64,000 nt of DNA from assembly GCA_030052745.1 (NCBI GenBank), contig JANBVO010000002.1, positions 2,170,001 to 2,234,000 of the forward strand, in the 5' to 3' direction. This document shows positions 46,415 through 56,600 of the stretch, in pieces. Source of the DNA: Pleurostoma richardsiae. Lineage: Eukaryota; Ascomycota; Sordariomycetes; Calosphaeriales; Pleurostomataceae. How positions within the stretch are numbered: position 1 is the first letter of the stretch; each line of letters opens with the position of its first letter. Below the pieces are notes generated by a model. It did no database searches. It saw nothing but the letters and a program-made list of their open reading frames with translations, and was not told the origin of the DNA. Made by a program: the position numbers and the translations under genes.

Positions 46415-47917
46415 CTACCCCCGACATGGCACGTACATCCCCAACGGAATAGAGCCATGAGCATTGCCATACCAAGCAGCAGCTTCTGCGTATACCGGGA
46501 TGAAACCGCCGAGGTAGGGATACCCAGCCCGCTTGGCTTCGGGGGTAGGACGGATTCCTTTCTCAGACTTCCTAGGGAGTTTCGGCCCCAGCGTAACTCT
46601 AAGGTCGACGAAATCCCGCCAGCAGTCCTCGCTGTTGAGATCGACCATATGGAGGCGCCGTGCCCAGACATCTTCAAGTCTGCCCTCCTCGTCATACGGC
46701 CTCATGGCAACCCAGTCCCGCCACATCCTGATGACTTTCTCGGCAGAGCCGTCTTCGTTGCGGAACCACTCCAGGTGGCCCGTACCACAGCTGGGGCAAG
46801 CCTGCTCCCTCTGGCGCCCGTTGCGCAGCTGCCGGTGGATGATCCTTTCTAGGCGCTTATAGTGCGGAGCCTGCAGCGGCGTGAACAGGTGCCGCGGCTC
46901 GTAGCCGCAGTTCCTTTTCACCTGCTTCATCCTTCGGCCGACCTCGTTCGTGTATCCAACCTTAATATAGCTGCCGGGATTGAGTGGGTCAGCAGTTTGC
47001 GAGTCGAGGGACTTGACAGTGTGCGACTCTGGAAATGTGTAGCCGTATATGAAACCGTCGACCTTCTTCTCGTCCTTGCTCAGGGGCTGGGTGAGGACCT
47101 TTTTAATCTCGTCATTGATCTCACGGGTGGTCTGCTGGCCGGCATAAGAGACGAAGATGTGGGAATTGAGCGGCCGTCGTTGGACCTCTTTCCCTTGTTT
47201 CGACCGTGTGTTCTGGAACGGCGGTGAGCTATCTGAGTCGGAGCCGCCAGTGTAGGGTGGTGTGTGAGGTTGATCTGGCTGTGGCGGCGTTGTTGTCTTT
47301 GGCTCGGCTGCTGGGACATGTCCCTCATTTGGCCGACGTGGAATGTTAGGACTAGAACGGAGCCCTTGCGGGTGTGACTTCGACGGGATATCGGCCTCAG
47401 CACATCCTGAGCAGGCCCTAGTGCGTGTGTCGACTTTGATGCTAGGTTCTCCACGGGATTTGACAGACTCATCCTTTGTGTCTGCTGTTTGACTGGCTCG
47501 AGATGTAGTAGAAGAACTGGCGGAGGAAAGAGAAGGCTTGACTTTTCTCTCGTCACTGGACTGCGAACCGGTGGTATCCGTTTCTTTCGATGATAAAGGA
47601 GTCAGATCGTGTATCCAAGCTTCGAGCTTTTCCGTAGCTTGATCCTTATGCGAGCGCTTGCACAGGACAAGGTTGGAAAGCTCCGTCAGGTATTGGAGGG
47701 CTGCTTCTTCCAGTCTGCCAGCTGCGACAATCTCCTGTAGCAGTCTCTCGACCTCTGGTACTGTGTCTTTGGCGAGCTCTCTAGTGCAAGTGCGCGCTCC
47801 TTTTTTGACACGGCCATGACAATGCATGGGTGATCCGGGCTGCAAATGGAGAAGCCGGGTTAGGTCTGTGGACCGAGCCGGCCATGCATCTATGGGATGG
47901 GCGGCAACTGCTGTCAT
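46415..47917 (-). CDS. T5orf172/DUF1766 (GIY-YIG-type) domain protein, Mug113-like
   Basis: One exon, 500 aa. The N-terminal quarter (about 15-105) has a small cysteine unit (CHGRVKKGARTC) and helices (VERLLQEIVAAGRLEEAALQ). A disordered Ser/Thr/Pro/Lys-rich linker follows (about 110-250). The C-terminal half is the T5orf172 domain: VDGFIYGYTFPE (about 287-298), SYIKVGYTNEVGRRMKQVKR (316-335), the CGYEP motif, YKRLERIIHRQLRNGRQ and CPSCGTGHLEWF (374-385). This is a GIY-YIG nuclease-related fold (paired Y-I/Y and G-Y-T strands, a basic residue, a late acidic Glu). The family occurs in phages, bacteria and fungi; S. pombe mug113 is up-regulated in meiosis. Whether the protein cuts DNA is unknown. 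Confidence 0.85.
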   Translation of the reverse strand: MTAVAAHPIDAWPARSTDLTRLLHLQPGSPMHCHGRVKKGARTCTRELAKDTVPEVERLLQEIVAAGRLEEAALQYLTELSNLVLCKRSHKDQATEKLEAWIHDLTPLSSKETDTTGSQSSDERKVKPSLSSASSSTTSRASQTADTKDESVKSRGEPSIKVDTRTRACSGCAEADIPSKSHPQGLRSSPNIPRRPNEGHVPAAEPKTTTPPQPDQPHTPPYTGGSDSDSSPPFQNTRSKQGKEVQRRPLNSHIFVSYAGQQTTREINDEIKKVLTQPLSKDEKKVDGFIYGYTFPESHTVKSLDSQTADPLNPGSYIKVGYTNEVGRRMKQVKRNCGYEPRHLFTPLQAPHYKRLERIIHRQLRNGRQREQACPSCGTGHLEWFRNEDGSAEKVIRMWRDWVAMRPYDEEGRLEDVWARRLHMVDLNSEDCWRDFVDLRVTLGPKLPRKSEKGIRPTPEAKRAGYPYLGGFIPVYAEAAAWYGNAHGSIPLGMYVPCRG

Positions 47918-49496
47918 ATTGAAATATCACCTCAAACGAAGATCTTTAGCACGCTGTACTTCTTCTCACTGCTGGACGAGTTCACGAGAGGCATCTATAT
48001 GGTCACAACGTTTGGGAATATATACCTGTCCTGGGACGGATCCTGATTTGGACAAGCACGGAATAGTGACCCATGTCCTCTTGCCGAGTAGAGCATAGCC
48101 ATGCACCTGTGTGTGTGTCTGCCTAGTAGCAAGGTGGGTGGAATGGCTGTTGGTTCAGTGACTCTGCAACTGTCAGGCCATGACCAAGATAGCGCTCTGA
48201 GGAGGCCTCAACCAAGTTGGCGGTACCGATCCACGCCGATTCTAGACAAATGCTGGCTCTTGACCGGTGGCCCAGACCCGCGTCACATCATCGAAGAGCT
48301 AGAGCCACTCTGCATGCATGCAGGCTGTGAGCTGGCTGAGGCTTTTGACACTGAGCCAGGGTGACCAAGGGAGAGGGCGCTTATTCCGAAAACACCCCGC
48401 CTTGGTGAGTGTCAGTCACGTACGACTCTCTGTGAGGGGTTTCTCTTCCGACTTCCAAGGAGGGAGATAGAGAGAAAACCGATAAAAATAGACACCCACT
48501 TGGCCGGTCTATGCAGCCAAAAACAACACCTTACCGCGCATGGCAGGCAGACTTGGCCGGAATAGAAGAGCCAGAGTGGGACGCCATCCGCGTGCAGACG
48601 GAAGCGCTCGGCAGAGCACGCAATGGCCGGCTGTTCCCGCGTTCCTCCCGGCTGCCACGGCACGAAGTGCCTTGGGTGAAGAATGGCTGTGCTGGATCGT
48701 CAGGCTGATTCCATGTGTGTTGGTTCTTCCCGACGGCTAGGCAGTTTTTCTGAAACACGAGGTGTGTGATATGGCCATGAGCAGGAGGTGGCTGTCCGCA
48801 CCTCTGCTGGAAGGAGAGAGAATGTGCCAGGAGTCACGCAAGGAATAGGGAGCGACTCAAACCGATGTGCAGACGGCGGCGGCCTCTCGCAGTCAAGCCG
48901 ATGCTGCGATGCATCGCGCTCAGACGTGCCCGTCGTGTTTGCCTGTTGCCAGAGACTTGATTGGCTGCGCGATGACTCGGCGACAGGACCAGGAGCGGGG
49001 TCTACCTGAGTCCTGCTCGACTCCAGCTCAACTCCGGCCTGATGAGGGGCTGGGAAAGATGGGCAGAACATATCGCGCCGGGGACACCTCGTCTACTCGA
49101 GCGTGAATGATGAGAAGAACACCCGCATAGCGGACGCAAAGCTGAAGGTTTGATCAGGAACAGAGCGCGATACTCCACATGTCGATCGATTGACCGACCA
49201 ATCGGGAAGCTCGACTGTGAGGGCACGATGACGGGCAGAGAGACAAGAGAAGAAGCACTTTGTTTCAAGTGGCTGCCGTCACCAATTACATAATATGGCC
49301 CTCCCTCGGCACAGCAGCAGTTTGCCAACAGCACCAGAGATTGTCACTGCTCGCACAGCTCGAATATTGCCCAAATTGCGACTCGTTTCCAGCCAATTGG
49401 CGTCACGGCAAGCAAGCAAAGCAAGCGAGCAGTCAATCAAGCAATCAAGCGGACTGCAGCCCCCCTGGAAGACGGAGGGGAGAGACAGCCGCCGTC
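47918..49496. other. Divergent intergenic region, 1.6 kb
   Basis: Between the starts of the T5orf172 and methyltransferase genes. AAGC-rich leader repeats occur at 49409-49450 just before the methyltransferase start. No gene supported. Confidence 0.5.
49409..49450 (+). repeat. CAAGC/CAATCAAGC short tandem repeat in the probable 5' leader
   Basis: Imperfect AAGC and AATC units immediately upstream (47 bp) of the methyltransferase ATG, probably within its 5' untranslated region. Confidence 0.6.
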
Positions 49497-50692
49497 ATGA
49501 CTACCGAGGAGACCACCGAGCTGAGCAAGCAATATGACACTCCGATAGGGCTGGCCCACACGACAATGCAGGCCCTCAAGGATCGGATAAAGCTGCACTA
49601 CGACCTGGCGAGCGACTACTACTTGAACCTATGGTACGCTGTGAAGCGGCTGCCTCTACCGTCACTGGTGTTGCTAACATGACACCACGTGAAGGGGGGA
49701 GCACATCCACCACGGATACTGGCCCACTGAAGAGTCCAAGGCCAAGGAGACCAAGGAGAAGGCTCAGGTCAATCTGATAAGCCTCCTCCTCGACATCTCC
49801 AAGGTCTCTGAGGGCAGTAAGGTGCTCGACGTCGGCTGCGGCGTCGGCGGTACCTCCCGCTACCTCGCCTCCCAGCTCGGCTGCACCGTCACCGGCATCA
49901 CCATCTCCCCGAAGCAGGTCGAGCTCGCCACGCGGCTGACAAAGTCCGCCACCTCTAAGGAGCATCAGCAGCAGCAGCAATCGTCTGCCGGCGGCCCTGC
50001 TTCCGACGACGGTGGGTTCATCGCCCTGGGTAAGGGACACGCCAGGTTTGTTGAGCTAGACGCAGAGAAGATGAGCGAGCACTTCGCATCTGAGGCGGAG
50101 CAGTTCGATGTCGTGTGGATCAGCGAGGCACTAAGCCACTTCCCGAACAAGGCACTCTTCTTCGAGAACGCTTTCAAGGTTCTGAAGAAGGGCGGGAAGC
50201 TCGTCCTGGCCGACTGGTTCAAGGCCGGGAACCTTAGCCAAAAGGAGTTCGACGGCGACATCAAACCTATCGAAGGTAAGTTGGGATCAACTCCATGAAA
50301 TCCTCTAGAAGGAGATTTCTTCCACAGAGGGTGCCGATTGCTAATAAGTCCAAAGACGGAATGCTGCTTCCGCCGTTGTGTACGGCCGCGGACTATGTCA
50401 GTCTTGCTACCTCGGCTGGCTTGACGGTGCTGGCCGAGCCCAAAGACATCAGCAAAGATGTCAGCAAGACCTGGTGAGTACAGACTCCCGTTCAACAAGT
50501 GTCCCCACCGCGCAATCTACTTACACAATTCTCAGGGATATTTCATGGTCACTGGTGCAGAACCCGTCTCTGTGGGCGTTCGCTTTTAGCCAAGGAAGAG
50601 ACGGCATCGCATTTTTACAGGCGTTCCGTGCTATGCGGAGGGGATACGCAAACGACAGCTTCAGATACGCCGTGATGTCATTCCAGAAATAG
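49497..50692 (+). CDS. SAM-dependent methyltransferase, tocopherol-methyltransferase-like
   Basis: Four exons, 49497-49633, 49695-50275, 50356-50473 and 50536-50692, give 330 aa. The first join restores LWGEHIHHGYWPTEES, the EHxHHGYW block typical of gamma-tocopherol and related small-molecule methyltransferases. The SAM-binding motif I is KVLDVGCGVGGTSRYLA (about 88-104), then VTGITISPKQVELA, FDVVWISEALSHFPNK (motif II) and LKKGGKLVLADWFKA (motif III). The third exon acceptor is AAAG at 50352-50355; the nearer CAG runs into a stop. The C-terminal part, PPLCTAADYVSLATSAGL and WSLVQNPSLWAFAFSQGR, matches fungal members of this family. The substrate is not evident. A polyglutamine and Ser/Gly insert (HQQQQQSS) separates motifs I and II. 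No membrane segment; probably cytosolic. Confidence 0.88.
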
Positions 50693-51483
50693 TCAGCACG
50701 TTATGATCCCGGCCAATGGCTATGCGTTACAACTCTCTCAGTCCGCTGCAATAGAAACGACGGAGGTGACGCAAGCTCCTCTGATGAGCTGCCGAGGCGC
50801 CAACCTGTCTGATCATTCAGGGCAGGCTGTCTAACGAGGGGGCGGTTCCTATACGGTGCGAGGTCTTGAAAGCTGGGCTGGAATGTTTCTCAGTAGTCTC
50901 TCTTACCTCGATTTGATGTTGGGCTGTTCGTACTGGGAAGACTCTCCGACTTCAACAAAGTCGGCCCAGTGGTGGCCGCTGCTACTGGACATGTTGCCAA
51001 GAGGGAGCTGAACTCCTCGCAGGTTACACAGCCTCGCAATCAGCTCACGTCACCGTATCACTGTCCCTTTCCGCCCTCCATAACATGACGAGGGGCTTGC
51101 ATGATACCGTCAGGAACAAGGGAAGCAATGGGATTTCCAATGCTGCTCCTATTGCCGGGCACAACGACCAGCATCCAGCAACCTTCGCTCATCACAGGAT
51201 TGAGCGCAGACTCAGTCGCAACCAATTCAAGTTTTCCCGCCGTGATATAATATATGCGGCCTATCTGGCCTTTAAAGGAATGACGAGATGATCTCATTTC
51301 CCTGCGACGCCTCGACCATGCAACCAATCCCAAATGCACCGCGTAGACCAGGTACCAGGAGCCCGTGGCCTACCGACCCTCCCATTTCCCAACCGCACCC
51401 AGTGACCGAAGAACTCCCGTCCCCATGCAACCTTTGTCCCTTAACAAAGCAGGGAGCAGAAAAGAAATCAAGCCACCCTCAGC
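50693..51483. other. Convergent intergenic region
   Basis: About 790 bp between the methyltransferase and the small secreted protein gene; nothing recognised. Confidence 0.5.
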
Positions 51484-51972
51484 TTAGCACGAGTAAGTCA
51501 TATAGAACCCCGTCCCCGCCTGCGTGACCTGGAACGCCACCTCCCCCGTGGCCCAGTCCGCGATGCCCAGCTGGTACTCCAGGTTCGGCGCGCACGCGAA
51601 GCTGTTGATGGTGTGGACCGCGCCGTCGGCGACCAGCGCCGCCGTGCCGACCAGCGACCCGCCGGCGCGCACCTCGATGGGCGGGTTGCCCCCGTTGGAC
51701 CCGGAGGTCCGCAGCGGGAAGCCCACGGGGAACTGGTAGACCAGCGAGCACGGGCCGACGGCGCCGGGCGCGATGTTGAAGGCGATGTTGTTGGTGGTGC
51801 TCGCGCCCGCGGAGGTGCGCGTCACGTCGTAGTTGTTGGGGAAGCCGAGGGAGCGCGGCATCTGCGTCTGGCAGGCGCGCTTCTCGAGCTGGGGCTGCTC
51901 CGGCACCGGGCTGGCGGAGGTGAGGGTCGCGGCGGCGGCGACGGCGAGGAGGAAGATGTTGGGCAGCTGCAT
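51484..51972 (-). CDS. Small secreted But2-like protein
   Basis: One exon, 162 aa. A signal peptide (MQLPNIFLLAVAAAATLTSA) is followed by a short acidic-proline propeptide ending in a Kex2-like LEKR site (residues 29-32). The mature part starts ACQTQMPRSLGF and is a predicted beta-rich domain with FNIAPGAVGPCSLVYQFPVG (written over two strands), SFACAPNLEYQLGIAD and a final cysteine at the C-terminus (YMTYSC). This resembles the But2 C-terminal domain found in many fungal secreted proteins; the resemblance is by pattern and moderate. Four cysteines suggest disulfides. Function unknown; cell-wall or secretome roles are likely. It has a TATA box 195 bp upstream. Confidence 0.8.
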   Translation of the reverse strand: MQLPNIFLLAVAAAATLTSASPVPEQPQLEKRACQTQMPRSLGFPNNYDVTRTSAGASTTNNIAFNIAPGAVGPCSLVYQFPVGFPLRTSGSNGGNPPIEVRAGGSLVGTAALVADGAVHTINSFACAPNLEYQLGIADWATGEVAFQVTQAGTGFYMTYSC

Positions 51973-53607
51973 TTTGGAGGTGTTTATTTGTGTTGATATC
52001 GCTCTAAGAGGCGCGTATGTAGTCTGAATAGAGCAGAAGTAAAAAGATGATAGAGCTCAGAGAGTAGTAGGCGACACGAGATGTGAAGCTATTCAGGATA
52101 TCTTTGATGTCGATGAAGATAGCACGAGGACAGGAACCAACCCCCAACGAGGAAGACTACTCCTCTTATATAACCTGACCGTCCCCTCAAGAACTGTCAT
52201 CAATACGAGGCTCGTGATGTCAGACACAATACCACTGAGAGGCGGCCTCTTCGGCGAGGCGGCGGCGGCAGGGCCTGCAGCTCGGGGCGATTACTGTTCG
52301 CCGCAGCATGCCGGCAGCGGGCGCCGCCAAATCAGGAGAAGAGGTTCAACCATCCATCAGCATCTCACCTATCGGCCATACTGCAGCAGCAGCCTTTCTC
52401 ATCGGACTCTCTCGGTAAAGGCGGAGGCTGAGACATCGCGAGGCGGAGCTCCTCGAGTCCGAGTCCTCATTGTCAGACCCGTCATCATACTCGGGCATGA
52501 GACGTTGCATCCCAGACCCGAAGGCACTAGCCATCGATCACCGAAGCCATCCAGACGCCAGCTCTAACAAAGGAACAGGCAGACGTGGTTGTCAGGGCGC
52601 GGGACTACCGTAGGGCTGAACCTTAAGACGAGGAATCCCTCCCGGATCGATCGTCTCAACGTTGTTCTTTTCTTAGCTACACACCTCCTCGGCAGTGTCG
52701 AATAAGATGTGGCGTCCCGGCCTTTGTTCCTTTGACCGACACTTTCCCCGGATTTCTCGCAGCCGGGGAGCGCCAAGGGAGGCAGGGCTGGCACGAGATC
52801 GGGAGACTTTTTGCGCTTGTGACAGAGACAAGCTAGCCTAAGGGTGGAAACCCCCCGGATCAGCGCAGGGAATCCCGAGACAGGATGCACAGAATGTTCC
52901 GCTCACTCAGATAGCGCGTGTCAAACCTTCAGACACTCGGCGCAGCTTAAGAATCGTGCTGACAGTCTGATGCGCAGCACTGCCGGCGGCACTGTTGATT
53001 GGTGGACGAACGGCTCGGCTCGCTCGGCAGACATCGTTGACTTGCTTGCCGTCCGGGGTGATCACGCGGCGGCGTATCCTTGTTCACGTAACTCGTACAA
53101 CCAGACGAAGCCACAGCCTCCGAGGTAATGGTGTGGTCGCCTTGGGAGCACGTAGTTGTCATGTCCAAATCTCAGCTCTCAGCCCACAGGATATTGTAGA
53201 CATCGGCCGACTATTTCCAACGGTCTTCTCATTGGCTATCCTATCATACAGCGTGATCCCAAGACCTGGCTGCCAGCCCAGCATGGAAGCAAGTATCCTG
53301 GCGCCAACTAACAGGCCAAAAGTCATGGTGCCGGTACAGAAAAACAGTATTCCTCCACCTCGGCAGCGCCGTGAGACAATGTCTCCTCTAGCGGACTGTA
53401 GGAAAGCGCCGCGTGGGACGGGGTATATAAGTGTAAGCTCTATACAGCATAGGGTTGTGGTACATGGGTCTGACAAAGAGAAAACACGGTGCTGTTCGCC
53501 CGTTCAGCTGGTACACAGCTCGAGGAATCCCCGGAAACCGGGGGAAAGGAAATGAGAGACAATCGTCGCTTCATTACTGGCGCGGAGGAGGGCGCTGCCA
53601 GCCCTTC
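51973..53607. other. Tandem intergenic region
   Basis: 1.6 kb holding the promoter of the small secreted protein gene and the 3' flank of the kinesin gene. No coding evidence. Confidence 0.5.
52166..52173 (-). promoter_or_regulatory. TATA box candidate for the small secreted protein gene
   Basis: TTATATAA, about 195 bp before the ATG at 51972; a strong TATA is usual for highly or conditionally expressed secreted proteins. Confidence 0.5.
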
Positions 53608-56600
53608 CTAGTACGCGCCGTTTGGAGAGTCATTATCATCCCGTCGATAAGCCCCTGGGTAGGGGCTCGACGTGCCGCTTCCTTCCGTGCTACCACCCGA
53701 TGACAGATAACTCTGGTCGATGCGGAAGATCCAGTCCAGCTTCTCGCGCTCGCTCCGAGCTGCGAACAGCCATGTGTTGTCCGTCCCGTAGATGGCAAAG
53801 ACACCGGCCTGCAGCCTGTCGCTGAGGTTGGCGAGACCGGTTCTGGCTCCGTTAGTGCTTCCGCCGGTCCCCGTCCAGATCGTGGATATCATCCTCCCTG
53901 ATGACGTGCGCCTGTGGCCCGGGACGAATTCGCCGTTGTGACCGTTTTGGTGATGGCCGTTCTGCTCGACGTAGTCTTCGGGGTCCGAGTTTAGCAGACC
54001 CAGAATACCCGGCTGGCTGTCGACTCGCGAGTTGCGCAGGCTCACAATGGCCACCTCTTCACCATCCGTCACGTTGTGAATGTGCAGGTACGGCCTTCTC
54101 AGCTCAACAAAGCGCTTCACCCATCTTGTCGCATCGCTGCTCGGCACGAGCAGATAGCCACCCTTGAGGACGTTCGGGTTCTTGGGAACACGGATGATCG
54201 TCGTGATCAGGTCAGGAGGGGCCTGAGTTTCCGGAGTAATACCATCCGCCGGGGGATCCGTATTTGCAGGGCTGAGAATTTGCATCACTGGGTCCGGATA
54301 GAGCCTCCAGAGCTTAATAGACTTCTCCAGTATGTACTTCTCACGTTCAGTATACCCTGAATCTGTTTCCGGAGGCGGCGATGCTTCTGCCTCTGCTTGT
54401 CCGTTGGTGTCCGGCCCATCATCGGAGTCGAGGATTTGTGATGCATCAGGTGTGTCCTGAAGCAGTTCATCGATGGAATCGACATCATCCCCTCTTGACG
54501 GTGGACGCGGGATGTCCGAATCAGACTGTTGTCCGTCACCATTCGCACCGTCCTTCGGCTCTGGGAACCCTATTCTTTTGAGCAGATTCTGGATGGCGCC
54601 GATCTCCGCGATACGTCTCCTCTTCTTCCTTGAAGCGATATAGTCGCCGACGAGGGAGACGCCTCGAGGCGTCCAGGCCGTTAGCACCTCCTCGCCCTTC
54701 ACATAATCGTGCTGACTGTTCATCCGCCAGAGGTCCCCGACCTTCTTCACGGGCGCCGGGCGCATCTTCAGGGTGAATATCGCGGTAGTCGAGTGCACAA
54801 TCCTGACGTGCTGCCAGAGGGCCGAGAACATTGATGTCTGTCTGACGAACGACCTCGACAGGATCTGGCAGCAAACGTTCATTGAGAACTTCATCGGCTC
54901 AGCAAGCTTCTCCGAGCTGATCTCCCAGGATATTGCCATCTGAACGCGGTATTTGTCCGCGGTGACACGATCAAGGAGCAATGAGTTGTGGAGACTGGAG
55001 TCCCACTGCCCGATCATGGATACGCTTCGCGTACCGTTGGCGTTAATCCGGAAAATTGGCTTCGAGACCAGCTTAAGCGGGATGTCAGGAGTGGAGGATC
55101 CCATATCTGGCGTCTTCCCTGCCGAGTCGAGAAGTTGGATCTTTCCCACTTTCAAGGAAGTCACGCCATCCCACGGCAGTGCGTCTCCAGAGCTGTGAGA
55201 CAGGTTGATGGTAATCCGCCGCTGTAGACCCTGGTGCAGCTGGAATGTGCCGCTGTCGAGTTCACTTGTCTGCGCAACTTCAACGGGAACGTAGTCGCCT
55301 TCCTCACTTAGCTCGAGAATCTGCACCCTAGACAGAAGATCATGCTTCTCCTCGGTGTAGAAATGAGATTCAGCGATCCTAGCCGACTTTGGCTGGCTCC
55401 TTGATATGGGAACTGCGTCCCTCATATCGTCCCAACTAAGGAGCTTATCGAGGTGCATGGATGAGACCCGCGCAAAAATAGCGACTCTGAGAGTGACATC
55501 TGGGGGACTAAAGAGAGGAACGCTCATGCTATGAACGCTCTCAAATCTGATAGGGCCTTCGTCAAAGTCTTTGATCATCTGGGTCGTCGTAACGCCATCC
55601 TCCTCGGAGATGCCAGGAAGAAACAGCTGAGCATGAACTTCAGTGCCCTCTCGTTCCGCAAAACCGATCATCTCGTGCATGACCACGTTGAACTTGAGCG
55701 TGTTCGTCGGCGCTCTCGCGCTTGATGGCTCCAGTGCTAGCTTGATGATGCCAATAGCGTGTGAGGTGTGCGGAGACAGCACGTCGAGGTGGAAGTCCTG
55801 GACGCGGCTCTCGAAAACAGCCTTCAGAGGTACATCAACCTCTCCGATCAAGGTATATTGGGGCATGCATGTCTCCACGAAAGGGTTGTCGAGGCTCAAA
55901 TGTTGGGCATAGTCAGGCTGATCCAGATACTGATGCATCTGCCTCATCTGCCTAACCCGGTCATGAAGCTTCTGAAGACTCCAGAGGTGGACAACGCTGT
56001 GTTTGTAGTCAATGACGCGGACCCCGATGCAGGGCTTGTGCGCTTGCTCGAGAGCAATGTCGTCTCCCTCGCCGGACAGCCCATTCAGGACCATGTCATA
56101 GGACGAGCAGAGGGTGTGGCCGACGTCGACAACACAGAATTGGAAGACAACGCTCTCCTCCAGCTCGTGGCTCATGATCTGAGCCTCCTTCAAGGTCGCA
56201 GCATGTTGCAGAACCGCCTCGGCCATATGGACATAGCGCCTGCTCCTCCACTGCTTGACAACCTTCCTTGCCAGCGCAATCTCGTCTTCCGAAAGCTTCG
56301 GCCTCGCCTTTGGTCTTTTCAACGGATCCAGCCTCTCGAGCTTCGCCTCGAAGTCTCGCTTCTGGACTTCCAGTTGTTTCTGCATGTCTTCCTTCAGCTG
56401 GCGCAGCGTCTCTTCCATGCGCTCCTTCTCCTTCTTGATTTCCTCCACCTCCACGTTGGCGGCCTCGGCATTCTTCAGCTGGTCTCGATATTCCTCCTTC
56501 TGCTTGTCGAGCTGCGTCTGCATCTCCTCTCGCACCTCCCGCAGCCGATCGTCGACTTCGCCTTGCTTCGGCGTGGAGGGCATCGTGAGGGCAGTGTCGA

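Noticed and set aside
50315-50355. Nearer CAG acceptor for methyltransferase exon 3
   Set aside because: It leads to an immediate in-frame stop; the AAAG acceptor after the TGCTAATAAG branch-like sequence restores the family motif.
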